Shown: positions 16,774 through 25,356, counted from the first letter of the stretch. The stretch is 64,000 nt of DNA from Leucobacter luti (GCF_004217175.1 NZ_SHKI01000002.1:611000-674999); one strand, 5' to 3'. The notes: a model not told the origin generated them from the sequence alone. Program-made: numbers and translations.

Positions 16774-17736
16774 CTAGCTCAGGCGAAGCTCGCTCGGCGA
16801 GACGCCGTATGCGGTCTTGAATACCCGGCTGAAGTGCGCGGCGTCGGGGAAACCCCAGCGGCTCGCGATCGCCGAGACCGTGCGGTCGGCGAGCACCGGG
16901 TCGAGCAGATCTGCCCGGCACCGTTCGAGGCGGCGCTCCCTGATCCAGGTCGACACCGTGGTCTCTGCCTGGCGGAAGAGCGCGTGCAGGTGCCTGGTCG
17001 AGATGTAGTGCGCTGCGGCGATCGACCCGGGCGACAGCTCGGGCGAGGCGAGGTGCTGATCGATGTGCGCCGTGATCTTGTGCAGCAGCATCTGATGCGG
17101 GTCGCGCTGCGCGGGGTCTGCGTCGAGGATGCTTGAAAACAGCGTGCCCACGAGGTCGAGGCTCGTGTGCGCGAGTTTGGACCTGACCCGGCCGTCGAGC
17201 GGGGTGAGCTGCGCGGGGAACTGCGACAGGAACGCGCTGACCACGGGGGCGAGGCCGCGGTGCTCCCGGCTCAGCGACACCGCGGTGAGCTGCTCGGTGA
17301 ACGGAATCGGGAGGTCGATGCGATCCTTCGGGAACATCATGATGAGGTTGCGGAACTCCTCGCCGAACAGGAGTGAGTACGGCCGCGACGTGTCGTACAC
17401 GGAGAGATCGCCCGCGCGCATCACGAGCTCGCGGCCGTCCTGCACGAGGATGCTGCTTCCGGCGAGCAGCAGGCTCACCTTGTAGTACCCGCTGCCGCCG
17501 TCCGCGATATTCTCCGGGGTGCGTTCAACCAGGTGGGGGCGCGCGGCGACCTCGGTAAACACCACGTCGTCGGCGTGGGCGGACGCGGTGCGGCCAACGA
17601 ACGGCTCATCGCGCTCGGTGGTGATCCGCAGCGGCACGAATGAGGAGCTGACGAGGCTGCGGAATTCCGCGAGCCCGTCGGTGTCGCCGCGTCTGGCGGC
17701 TCGGCCAGACGTGTTGTGCGGTTCAGCGATCCGCAT
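16774..17736 (-). CDS. AraC-family regulator (AraC_binding_2 type, FeaR-like)
   Basis: A 320-residue activator. Residues ~30-200 form the cupin-like sensing domain of the type found in FeaR (KVSLLLAGSSILVQDGRELVMRAGDLSVYDTSRPY). The C-terminal ~100 residues carry two helix-turn-helix motifs, with SPGSIAAAHYISTRHLHALFRQ and TVSAIASRWGFPDAAHFSRVFKTAYGVSPSELR. FeaR is the E. coli activator of tyramine oxidase and phenylacetaldehyde dehydrogenase, which fits the location beside MoaF, the Liv importer and, 8 kb on, a copper amine oxidase. A TATAGT -10-like hexamer at 17814-17819 (minus strand) could serve it. Confidence 0.9.
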   Translation of the reverse strand: MRIAEPHNTSGRAARRGDTDGLAEFRSLVSSSFVPLRITTERDEPFVGRTASAHADDVVFTEVAARPHLVERTPENIADGGSGYYKVSLLLAGSSILVQDGRELVMRAGDLSVYDTSRPYSLLFGEEFRNLIMMFPKDRIDLPIPFTEQLTAVSLSREHRGLAPVVSAFLSQFPAQLTPLDGRVRSKLAHTSLDLVGTLFSSILDADPAQRDPHQMLLHKITAHIDQHLASPELSPGSIAAAHYISTRHLHALFRQAETTVSTWIRERRLERCRADLLDPVLADRTVSAIASRWGFPDAAHFSRVFKTAYGVSPSELRLS

Positions 17737-17821
17737 GCCTCATCACCTCACTGCTCCAGTTGGGCGCTCAGCCCCACCGCGGGACGGGCGCCGTTGCCAC
17801 TCTTGCCGAGAGACTATACCC

Positions 17822-19090
17822 TCAAACCTCTGAAAGCGCCTCGGTGAGCGCGTCGAGCAGGATCGGCAGCTCGCTCGCACCGAAGGCGAGCGGGGGCCGC
17901 ACCTTCAGTACGCTCTCGTCGCGTCCGATGCGGGAGATCAGCACGTGGCGCGCCTTCATTCCCTCCACCACTCGCTTTGCGAGCTGCGGCGCCGGGGCGC
18001 CGTCGATCGCGAAGTCGAGGCCGAGGAACATGCCGGTTCCCTTCGCGGCGCGCACGAAGTCGTGACGCTCCGCGAGTTCCCGGAGGTGAGTCTGCGCGAC
18101 CGCGCCGAGGCTTGCGGCACGGCTCATAAGCTGCTCGGCAGCCATCTCCTGCAGCACCGCCTCGCCGACCGCGGCGGAGACCGGGTTGCCGGCGAACGTG
18201 TTGAAGAACTCGTTCCGCGAGCCGAACGCGTCGAGTACCGCCTCGCTCGTGACGACCGCGGACATCGGGTGGCCGTTGCCCATTGGCTTGCCCAGCGTGA
18301 CCAGGTCTGGGTCCATGCCGACAGCCTCGTGTCCCCACATGTGGCTGCCGGTGCGGCCGAAGCCGCTCTGCACCTCGTCCGCGATGACGAGCCCCCCGGC
18401 CGCGCGCACGCGCTGCACGATCCCGGCGGCGAGCCCGGCTGGGACCCGGGGCATTCCCTCGGTTGAAAACAGCGGGTCGAAGAGGCTTGCCGCGATGCCG
18501 AAGCCGGCCTCCTGGAGGGAGCCGATCGCGGCGTCGAGCTCGCCGAGGGTCTCTGCGAGCACCTCGGCCTCCGTGCGCTCGTCGCGGTCGAGGTCGGGGA
18601 TCCGCAGCGCGCGGACGTTCGGAGCGAGCGGCTCCCGGGTCCGCAGGCCCGTGGTGAGCTCAGCGAGAGTGATCGTGGTGCCGTGGTAGCTGTAGTCGGA
18701 CACGATCATGCCGGTCGCTCCCGTGAGTTGCCGCGCGATCCTGATCGCGAGCTCGTTCGCCTCGGACCCAGAGTTGCCGTAGAGCACGCGGTCGAGCCCT
18801 GCACCGAACGTGGCGAGGAGTTGCTCGGAGTACGAGACCACGCGTTCGTTGAGGTAGCGGGTGTGAATGTTGAGGGTCGCCGCCTGCTCCGCGAGCGCCC
18901 GCACCACGCGCTCGTTCGCGTGACCCACGTGCGGCACATTGTTGTAGCCGTCGAGGAAGCGCTGGCCCGAGGCCTCGGTGAGCCACACCCCGGAGCCGGA
19001 GACGAACTGCAGTGGCTCATCGTAGAAGAGCGGCGAGTACGGGCCGATCGTGCGGTTGCGGCGGGCGATCAGAGCGGCGTTCGTGGTCAT
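17822..19090 (-). CDS. class-III aminotransferase-fold PLP enzyme, candidate phospho-lyase
   Basis: A 422-residue fold-type I PLP enzyme. GNSGSEANELAIRIAR binds cofactor phosphate (about 106-120), Asp238 in VIADEVQSGFGRTG contacts the pyridine ring, and Lys268 in TLGKPMGNGHPM forms the Schiff base. Its ATG overlaps the stop of the upstream APH-type kinase gene. Kinase plus class-III aminotransferase-like pairs are known for ethanolamine, hydroxylysine and 1-amino-2-propanol breakdown. There the kinase phosphorylates the amino alcohol and the PLP enzyme eliminates phosphate and ammonia to give an aldehyde or semialdehyde. An ordinary omega-transaminase role cannot be excluded. Confidence 0.85.
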   Translation of the reverse strand: MTTNAALIARRNRTIGPYSPLFYDEPLQFVSGSGVWLTEASGQRFLDGYNNVPHVGHANERVVRALAEQAATLNIHTRYLNERVVSYSEQLLATFGAGLDRVLYGNSGSEANELAIRIARQLTGATGMIVSDYSYHGTTITLAELTTGLRTREPLAPNVRALRIPDLDRDERTEAEVLAETLGELDAAIGSLQEAGFGIAASLFDPLFSTEGMPRVPAGLAAGIVQRVRAAGGLVIADEVQSGFGRTGSHMWGHEAVGMDPDLVTLGKPMGNGHPMSAVVTSEAVLDAFGSRNEFFNTFAGNPVSAAVGEAVLQEMAAEQLMSRAASLGAVAQTHLRELAERHDFVRAAKGTGMFLGLDFAIDGAPAPQLAKRVVEGMKARHVLISRIGRDESVLKVRPPLAFGASELPILLDALTEALSEV

Positions 19091-20133
19091 TCGGGACTCC
19101 CGGGGGTGCGGTGCGCGGACGAAGGGGAAGTGGTGGTCGCGAGAAGGTCGTGCGCGAGCGCGACCACGTGCGGCAGCACCATGGTGGCGTGCCACTCGGC
19201 AGTGGGCTCGCCGCGTCGGTCCGCCGCCCATCCGAGGTAGGTGAGGGCGCGGGTGAGGAGCAGGGCCGGAAACACCCGGTGGTCTTCGGGATCGAGCGGG
19301 CGCACCGCCTCGTACCCGGCGAACAGCGCTGTGCGATACGCGGCGGCGTGCGGGTGCGGGGTGTAGAAGTACAGCGCGGTCGCGAGGTCGAACAGGTGCC
19401 ACCCCGCCGCGAAGTCGTCGAAGTCGATGAGCACGAGACCGTCCGGCGTGCGCAGCACGTTCTCCGGAGTGAGGTCCGCGTGGATGGGGCCGAAGCGGTG
19501 CGCCGGAGTGCCGTATGTGCTCAGAGTGGACCGGGCGACGCGCATTGCCGCGACGACGGCCTCGCGGTCGGCGCCGGCGAGCTCGGTAAGTCGGAGCGGG
19601 TTGCCCCACGCAAAGTTCGGCCCCACGAGCCCCTCGAGATCCCAGTCGTCGCGGGGCACCGACATGGTATAGCCCGAGCGCTCGCTCGCGTCGTGGACGC
19701 CGGCGATGAGGCGGCCGAGCTCGGCGAAATCGGCCGGGTCGAGGGTGGCGCTGCCGTCCACCGCCGTGCGCTCGTCACCGAAGTTGCCGTGGTTGTCGAG
19801 CCTGTGCTGGAGATCAACCTGGTGCGCCCCTGCGGGGTGGTCCGCGCCCACCACGCAGAAGCCGCGGCCGTCGGCGGCGAGGACGAACCGCGGCACCGCG
19901 ACCCCCTCGCGGTGCAGCGCGCGGACGAAGTCGAGCTCGCACTCGAGCTCCGCGTCGCTGTGGTAGCCGCGGCGGTGCACGCGGAGCACGTAGTCGGTGC
20001 CGTGCGCGGTGAGGCTCAACACGACGTTTTCGCGGTGTTTCAGGAGCGTGAGCTCCGTGTCCGCGGCGATCCCGTACTGGGGGAGTGCCGCGCGGGCGAG
20101 CTCGACGGCGGCGGCGAGATCTGCGGCGCTCAT
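19087..20133 (-). CDS. APH/homoserine-kinase-II-like phosphotransferase
   Basis: A 348-residue kinase of the aminoglycoside phosphotransferase fold. It has Lys32 in LLKHRENVVLSL, the catalytic loop HADLTPENVL (His218, Asp220, Asn225) and the metal-binding LIDFDD (Asp237, Asp239). ATG at 20133 is chosen because GAGAGG precedes it by 7 bases, leaving the conserved fold intact; an in-frame upstream start would overlap the palindromic operator. It is coupled by ATGA to the aminotransferase-fold gene, the same pairing as human hydroxylysine kinase and phospho-lyase. The likely substrate is the hydroxyl group of an amino alcohol (inference). Confidence 0.85.
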   Translation of the reverse strand: MSAADLAAAVELARAALPQYGIAADTELTLLKHRENVVLSLTAHGTDYVLRVHRRGYHSDAELECELDFVRALHREGVAVPRFVLAADGRGFCVVGADHPAGAHQVDLQHRLDNHGNFGDERTAVDGSATLDPADFAELGRLIAGVHDASERSGYTMSVPRDDWDLEGLVGPNFAWGNPLRLTELAGADREAVVAAMRVARSTLSTYGTPAHRFGPIHADLTPENVLRTPDGLVLIDFDDFAAGWHLFDLATALYFYTPHPHAAAYRTALFAGYEAVRPLDPEDHRVFPALLLTRALTYLGWAADRRGEPTAEWHATMVLPHVVALAHDLLATTTSPSSAHRTPGSPE

Positions 20134-20177
20134 GGGAATCCTCTCGGCTGGGCGGTGCGGCCACGGAGGCGCGTCAC

Positions 20178-20222
20178 CACTTTCTATACTCAGAGTATAG
20201 AAAGTGAACTTGCGGTACACAA
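20178..20222 (-). promoter_or_regulatory. sigma70-like promoter overlapped by 29-bp perfect palindrome
   Basis: The palindrome at 20178-20206 has left arm CACTTTCTATACTC, one base, then its exact 14-base complement. On the minus strand TTGTGT (20222-20217), 17 bases, TATACT (20199-20194) forms a good -35/-10 pair for the kinase/aminotransferase operon, with the -10 inside the palindrome. Binding by the divergent TetR protein at 20252 would block this promoter (inference). Confidence 0.7.
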
Positions 20223-20251
20223 GTGGGCATGCGGTCTCTTAGACTGGGAGG

Positions 20252-20863
20252 ATGACAGCGGAACCGGTCACCCGCCCCCCGAGCCTGCGTGAGCGCCGGC
20301 AGGAGCGCACGCGCCACGAGCTCGTCGACGCCGTGCTCGTGGTGATCGGCGAGAGCGGCCTCGACGGGGCCACGATCGAGCGCGTCTCTGCGCAGTCGGG
20401 AATCTCCCGCGGCACCGTCTACGCGCACTTCCCCGGTGGGAGAGACGAGCTGCTGCGCGCCGCCTACGCGCGCCTGGGCTCCGAGCTCGTTGAGCGCACT
20501 CGGGCCGCGGTTGACGAGTCCGGGGACTGGCGCGGCAGGCTCGTGGCGCACGCGCGCGCGATGTTCGATCTTGCGGCGGATCAGCACCTCGGGCACTTCT
20601 TCAACGTGTCGGGACCCACCCTGATCAGTGACGGTGCTGAGCGCGGGATCGGCTCCGGCGCGAGCGCGCTGATGATCGAGGCCGACCTGCGCGCGGCGCA
20701 GCTCCGAGGTGAGGTATCGGCCGACGTCGACCCCGCGGCGACCGCGACCCTGCTCGTTGGCGCGCTCCGCGAGGCCGCGATCCGAGTGGCGGCCGGCGGG
20801 AGCGACGCCGAGCGGGCCTACGCGGCATTCGCGCGGCTCGCTGACGGGCTCGCTGCGCACTGA
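20252..20863 (+). CDS. TetR-family regulator of the kinase/aminotransferase operon
   Basis: A 203-residue TetR protein. The helix-turn-helix is at residues ~20-65 (TIERVSAQSGISRGTVYAHFPGGRDELLRAAYARLG). The C-terminal domain is helical with no obvious enzyme motif. It is divergent from the kinase gene with the 29-bp palindrome in between, the usual layout for a local repressor that also controls itself. Ligand probably a substrate or product of the kinase/lyase pair (inference). Confidence 0.9.
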   Translation: MTAEPVTRPPSLRERRQERTRHELVDAVLVVIGESGLDGATIERVSAQSGISRGTVYAHFPGGRDELLRAAYARLGSELVERTRAAVDESGDWRGRLVAHARAMFDLAADQHLGHFFNVSGPTLISDGAERGIGSGASALMIEADLRAAQLRGEVSADVDPAATATLLVGALREAAIRVAAGGSDAERAYAAFARLADGLAAH

Positions 20864-20879
20864 GGGGAGCGCCTGCGTC

Positions 20880-20948
20880 GCGTGCGTGACCGCGTCGACC
20901 CCGCGTGCGTGACCGCGTCGACCCCGCGTGCGTGACCGCGTCGACCCC
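20880..20948. repeat. 23-bp tandem repeat, three copies
   Basis: The unit GCGTGCGTGACCGCGTCGAC plus CCC occurs three times in exact succession, with a partial fourth. It lies between the convergent TetR genes, in a 137-bp gap without coding signal. Confidence 0.9.
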
Positions 20949-21000
20949 GCGTGCCCCCGGCGCCCGTGCCCGCGTCTGTGCCCGCGCCCGCGGCCGGGGG

Positions 21001-21756
21001 CTACTCCGGCGCGGTGCGCGTCGCCAGCCCCTCGGCGGCGGCGCGCTCGGCAGCGGCGCGCTCTGCGGCGGCGCGCTCGGCTGAATCGAGCAGCGTTTCA
21101 ACGCCGAGCATGTAGGTCTCGCGATCCTCGAGCTCGGCAAGCTGGGCCGAGAATCGAGCGATCTGCGGGTACGCGCGCGGGTCGGCGAGGATCGGGCCAT
21201 CGAGCCAGGCAGTGCTCTCGCCGGGCCCCTCGGTGTCGCCGCTCTCGATGCGGGCCCGCGCGATTCCGGAGGCGGTCGAGAGGATGTATGAGGAGAGGAG
21301 CGCGTAGTGGCGCACCACGTCGTCGGGCGCGAGGCCAGCGTGCTCGAGTGCGTCGAGCAGGAGTTCGATCGCCGCGAGCTCGCCGGGGCCGTGTGTAGTG
21401 AGCACCATTGACTCCGCGGCGATCGACGGGTGCGCGCAGTATTCGATGAGCGTGGCGTCGGCGAGCTGCTGTACGCGGAGCCGCCACTCGTGCGGGGCCG
21501 CGGTGATTCGCGCGAGCGAGCGCAGGTGGACCTCGTCGAGGAGCGCCTCCATGAGGTGGCCCTTGCTGCGGAAGTGGCGGTAGATCGCCGAGGGGTCGAC
21601 GCCGAGGCGCAGGCCGAGCGCTTTTGCGGAGAACTCGTTTGAGCGGGTCTCGGCGGCGATTTCGAGTCCCGTGCTCACGATGACCGCGGTGTCGAGTCGC
21701 ACCTTGCGCGCGCCGGCGCGGCGGCGTACCGGCTCGGCGGTGGGTGTCGTGGTCAT
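21001..21756 (-). CDS. TetR-family regulator divergent from amidohydrolase operon
   Basis: A 251-residue TetR/AcrR protein. The DNA-binding domain includes FSAKALGLRLGVDPSAIYRHFRSKGHLMEALLDEV (about residues 42-77). The C-terminal ligand domain resembles the TetR_C-type helices. The end carries a short alanine repeat, AERAAAERAAAERAAAEG, encoded by a repeated 12-base unit and possibly variable in length. It is divergent from the amidohydrolase/ABC operon at 21904, with two overlapping palindromes between the genes, and is the probable repressor of that operon. Confidence 0.88.
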   Translation of the reverse strand: MTTTPTAEPVRRRAGARKVRLDTAVIVSTGLEIAAETRSNEFSAKALGLRLGVDPSAIYRHFRSKGHLMEALLDEVHLRSLARITAAPHEWRLRVQQLADATLIEYCAHPSIAAESMVLTTHGPGELAAIELLLDALEHAGLAPDDVVRHYALLSSYILSTASGIARARIESGDTEGPGESTAWLDGPILADPRAYPQIARFSAQLAELEDRETYMLGVETLLDSAERAAAERAAAERAAAEGLATRTAPE

Positions 21757-21810
21757 GTGGCTCCTCTCCGGACCCAGCGTATTGCATCGGGCGCGGGGCC
21801 AAGTTCATCA

Positions 21811-21866
21811 CTTTGACAAATGCTTTGTCAAAGGCTTTGACAAATGCGGCGCTCTTCGAATACGCT
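21811..21866 (+). promoter_or_regulatory. double overlapping palindrome over amidohydrolase promoter
   Basis: CTTTGACAAA (21811-21820), TTTGTCAAAG (21824-21833) and CTTTGACAAA (21835-21844) form two perfect palindromes sharing the middle arm, with spacers of 3 and 1 bases. The third arm contains TTGACA (21837-21842), a consensus -35, followed after 18 bases by TACGCT. A repressor bound here would mask the -35. Strong candidate operator for the TetR at 21001. Confidence 0.7.
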
Positions 21867-21903
21867 CCAACTCAGCCCGATTCAGAGACGAACGAGGAGC
21901 GAG

Positions 21904-23559
21904 ATGGCAAGCGAAATACTGTTCACCGGAGGCGCGGTGTTCACCGGAAGCGGCGAACCGAGCTCCGGGGTTGCCGTGGCGGTCTCGGCCGGCCGCATCG
22001 ACGCCGTGGTGCCCGAGGCGGAGGCCGGATCGTTCGTCGGGGCGGACACGCGGATCGTGGATCTCGCGGGGGCCCTGCTCAGCCCGGGCTTCCAGGACGC
22101 GCACATTCACCCGATCAGCGGCGGCGTCGAATCGCTGCAGTGCGACCTGACGCAGTCGCGCGACGCCGCCGACGCCGTGCGCCGCATCGCCAGCTATGCC
22201 GCGGCCAACCCCGATGAGCCGTGGATCCTCGGCGGGGGCTGGTCGATGGACCACTTCCCGGGCGGCGCGCCGCTCCGCGGGCTCATCGACGCAGTGGTCC
22301 CGGATCGCCCGGTGCTGCTCATGAGTCGGGACCACCACAGCAGCTGGGCGAACACCGCCGCGATTACGCTCGCCGGAATCGACGCCGCGACGCCCGATCC
22401 GGCCGACGGCCGCATCGAGCGCGAGGCCAGCGGCGCGGCGGCCGGGACCTTCCATGAGGGAGCGGGGGACCTGTTCGCGGCGGTGAAGCCCGAGGCCTCG
22501 GCCGAGCTCATCTACCGCGGGCTGTTGCGCGCGCAGGAGGATCTCATCGCGCTCGGCATTACCGGCTGGCAAGACGCCTGGGTCGGCGCCGACGGGCCGG
22601 GGGCCGGCACCATTGAGGCGTACGAGCGCGCGCTCGCGGAGGGCACGCTCCGCGTACACGTGGTCGGAGCCCAGTGGTGGGAGCGGGACCGCGGGCTCGA
22701 ACAGCTCGCCGAGAAGATCGCGCACCGTGACGCGCGGCTCGCGAGCGGCACAGCCGAGCGCTTCGAACTCGGCACGGTCAAAGTGATGGTCGATGGCGTC
22801 GCCGAGAACCACACCGCGTCGATGCTGGAGCCCTACCGCGACGCGCACGGCCACGACACCCACAACCACGGCATCTCCTTCATCGACGCGCAGACGCTGC
22901 GCGAGGCTGTGCGGCAGATCGACGCCGCCGGGATGCAGGTCCACTTCCACGCGCTCGGTGACCGGGCGGTGCGTGACGCGCTCGACGCGGTCGCGGGGGC
23001 CCGAGCCGCCAACGGCGCGAGCGACGGCCGCCATCACCTCGCCCACCTGCAGGTGGTCGCCGAGGCAGACGCCGGCCGGTTCGCCAGCGTCGATGCGGTC
23101 GCGAACCTGCAGATGCTGTGGGCTACGCACGAGGAGCAGCTCGACACGCTCACGCTGCCGTTTCTGCAGGCGAGCGCGGCAGCGCGACAGTACCCGTTCG
23201 GCGACCTCGCCCGCGGCGGCGCGCGACTCGCCGCCGGCAGCGACTGGCCGGTGTCCACTGCCGATCCGCTCGCGGCAATCCACGTCGGCGTCACGCGGCA
23301 GGGCGGCGACCCCGCCGCGGAACCACTGGGCGGTGCGCACCAGCGGCTGACGCTCGCCGCGGCCCTCGCGGCCTACACCTCGGGCTCCGCGTACGTGAAC
23401 CACCGGGACCACGACACCGGCTCGATTCGGGAGGGCTACCTCGCAAACCTGGTGGTGATCGAACCGAACCCGTTCGAGCTGGATCCGGCCGAGCTGCACC
23501 GCGCCCGGGTCCGCGAAACCTGGATCGACGGCGTCGCCGTCTACGAGCGCACCGAGTAG
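21904..23559 (+). CDS. YtcJ/NfdA-like amidohydrolase (second paralogue)
   Basis: A 551-residue amidohydrolase family 3 protein. Metal-binding HxH in FQDAHIHPISGG, a Lys in TVKVMVDGVAENH, His in VHFHALGDRAVRD and HHLAHLQVV, and Asp in AAGSDWPVSTADP. The start at 21904 follows an AGGAG box. It is the first gene of an operon with a complete dipeptide-type ABC importer, so its substrate is presumably taken up by that importer as an amide, formamide or N-acyl compound and hydrolysed inside the cell. It shares its overall layout with the 4969-6615 protein, but the two are clearly diverged. Confidence 0.88.
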   Translation: MASEILFTGGAVFTGSGEPSSGVAVAVSAGRIDAVVPEAEAGSFVGADTRIVDLAGALLSPGFQDAHIHPISGGVESLQCDLTQSRDAADAVRRIASYAAANPDEPWILGGGWSMDHFPGGAPLRGLIDAVVPDRPVLLMSRDHHSSWANTAAITLAGIDAATPDPADGRIEREASGAAAGTFHEGAGDLFAAVKPEASAELIYRGLLRAQEDLIALGITGWQDAWVGADGPGAGTIEAYERALAEGTLRVHVVGAQWWERDRGLEQLAEKIAHRDARLASGTAERFELGTVKVMVDGVAENHTASMLEPYRDAHGHDTHNHGISFIDAQTLREAVRQIDAAGMQVHFHALGDRAVRDALDAVAGARAANGASDGRHHLAHLQVVAEADAGRFASVDAVANLQMLWATHEEQLDTLTLPFLQASAAARQYPFGDLARGGARLAAGSDWPVSTADPLAAIHVGVTRQGGDPAAEPLGGAHQRLTLAAALAAYTSGSAYVNHRDHDTGSIREGYLANLVVIEPNPFELDPAELHRARVRETWIDGVAVYERTE

Positions 23560-23646
23560 CACCGTCGCGGACGTGCCCGCCGCGCCCGCACACCCCGACC
23601 GCCCAGCGGTTCAACTGACACGCACCACACGCAAGGGAGAACACCG

Positions 23647-25293
23647 ATGTTCGCTGTCTTCACGCGCCGCCGCGGCGGCGCCCTGCTCGCGGGCCTGGCG
23701 GTCGCCGGCCTCGCGCTCACCGGCTGCTCGGCGCAGGGCGACGGCGCCGCCGCCGGCACCCCGCTCGACTGGGAGCTCACCGACCAGACGGCCGCGCCGT
23801 CGGGCGACATCGACCAGATCACCTGGGCGAGCTACTCGGAACCGTACTCGCTCGACTACGCGTACGCGTTCGACTACGCCGATAACCAGGTGCTCGCGAA
23901 CGTCTGCGAGTCGTTGCTGCGGCTCAACCCGGACTTCACGCTCACGCCCGGGCTCGCGGAGTCATTCGCCAATCCCACGCCCACCACCTGGGTGTACCAG
24001 ATCCGCGAGGGGGTGAAGTTCCACGACGGGACCGAGCTCACGGCGGCCGACGCGGTCGCTTCGATGTCGCGCCACCTCGACCCCGAGGTGGGGTCGTCCT
24101 GGTACAGCGTGTATCAGAACGTCGCCAGCATCGAGCAGACCGGCGACCGCGAGGTGACGGTCACCACGACGATCCCTGATTCGCAGTTCAATCTCGGCAT
24201 GGGCGGCGCCGCAGGCGTGATTGAGTCGGCCGCAACCCTCGCGGAGCTCGGCGCCGACTACGGCAACTCGACCGGCGGCGTCAACTGCACGGGCCCCATG
24301 CAGTTCGAATCCTGGAAGTCGGGCGAGAAGCTCGAGCTCTCGCGGTTCGCCGACTACTGGGATCCCGAGCTCGCTGCCCACTCGGAGACGTTCAGTTTCG
24401 TGTTCATGGGCGACGCGACGGCGCGCACCAACGCGCTGAAGTCGGGCGAGGTCGACGGTACGTGGCTGCTGCCGATGGACGCCGCGAAGAGCATCCAGGA
24501 CGCGGGGACCGGCGACGTCCTCTTTGGAATGAACACCTCGGTCTCGAACCTCGTGGTCTCAAACCTCGAGGGCCCGCTGGGCGACGTGCGCGTGCGCAAG
24601 GCCCTGCTCATGGCGATCGACCGCGAGGGGATCCTGCAGGCGATGAACAGCGGGGTGGGCGAGGTCACCGACGTGCACACCACCCGCTCCGTGTGGGGCG
24701 AGTCGGATCCGGCCGCCACGGAGGCGGCGTTCGCCGACATCGAGGAGTACCCGTTCGACGTCGCTGCCGCAAAGCAGCTCGTCGAGGAGGCCGGCGCGAC
24801 GGGGGAGCAGCTCACTCTCGTGACCGCGCCGATCAGCCAGGACTTCGCGATCGTCTCTCAGGCGACGGCCGCGGCGGCGAAGGCGATCGGGCTCGACGTG
24901 ACGATCGACACCGTCACGCCGTCCGCGTACACCGCACTGTTCTCGGACCCGAGCGCCCGCGAGGGCGTCGACCTCTTCTACACGATCTGGTACCTCTCGA
25001 GCCCCGACCCGCTTGAAATGTACGGGGTGCTTCGCACGGACGAGTTCAGCAACTACGGCAACTGGTCGAACCCGGACTTCGACGCGCTCGTCACCGAGGC
25101 CGTCTCCACGATGGACCCGATCGAGCGCAGTACGCTCACCGCGCAGGCGCAGCAGATCGCAAACGCGGAGCTGCCGTGGCTGCCGCTCGCCGAGACGCCC
25201 ACCGCGATGTTCATGGGGGAGCGGGTGACGGGGCTGTCGCCCTCGATTAGCTACCTCTACTTCCCCTGGGCCGCGACGCTCGGCGCGCGCTAA
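23647..25293 (+). CDS. ABC transporter substrate-binding lipoprotein (family 5)
   Basis: A 548-residue receptor. Signal peptide MFAVFTRRRGGALLAGLAVAG with lipobox LTGC around residue 27. SBP_bac_5 landmarks include PYSLDYAYAFDYADNQVLANVCESLLRL, FHDGTELTAADAVASMSRHLDP and DVRVRKALLMAIDREGILQAMN. AAGGGAGA precedes the ATG. It lies between the amidohydrolase and two permease genes and would deliver the amidohydrolase substrate to the importer. A perfect 30-bp palindrome follows its stop. Confidence 0.92.
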   Translation: MFAVFTRRRGGALLAGLAVAGLALTGCSAQGDGAAAGTPLDWELTDQTAAPSGDIDQITWASYSEPYSLDYAYAFDYADNQVLANVCESLLRLNPDFTLTPGLAESFANPTPTTWVYQIREGVKFHDGTELTAADAVASMSRHLDPEVGSSWYSVYQNVASIEQTGDREVTVTTTIPDSQFNLGMGGAAGVIESAATLAELGADYGNSTGGVNCTGPMQFESWKSGEKLELSRFADYWDPELAAHSETFSFVFMGDATARTNALKSGEVDGTWLLPMDAAKSIQDAGTGDVLFGMNTSVSNLVVSNLEGPLGDVRVRKALLMAIDREGILQAMNSGVGEVTDVHTTRSVWGESDPAATEAAFADIEEYPFDVAAAKQLVEEAGATGEQLTLVTAPISQDFAIVSQATAAAAKAIGLDVTIDTVTPSAYTALFSDPSAREGVDLFYTIWYLSSPDPLEMYGVLRTDEFSNYGNWSNPDFDALVTEAVSTMDPIERSTLTAQAQQIANAELPWLPLAETPTAMFMGERVTGLSPSISYLYFPWAATLGAR

Positions 25294-25305
25294 CCACTCG
25301 CCTCA

Positions 25306-25335
25306 GTTGGGAGGCGGGCGCGCCCGCCTCCCAAC
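25306..25335. terminator. 15-bp perfect hairpin between receptor and permease genes
   Basis: GTTGGGAGGCGGGCG is followed immediately by its complement (centre 25320/25321). It begins 13 bp after the receptor stop and ends 21 bp before the permease start. It is likely a partial terminator or RNA stabiliser that raises receptor expression relative to the membrane subunits. Confidence 0.65.
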
Positions 25336-25356
25336 GCCACGGTCTGGAGACCCACG

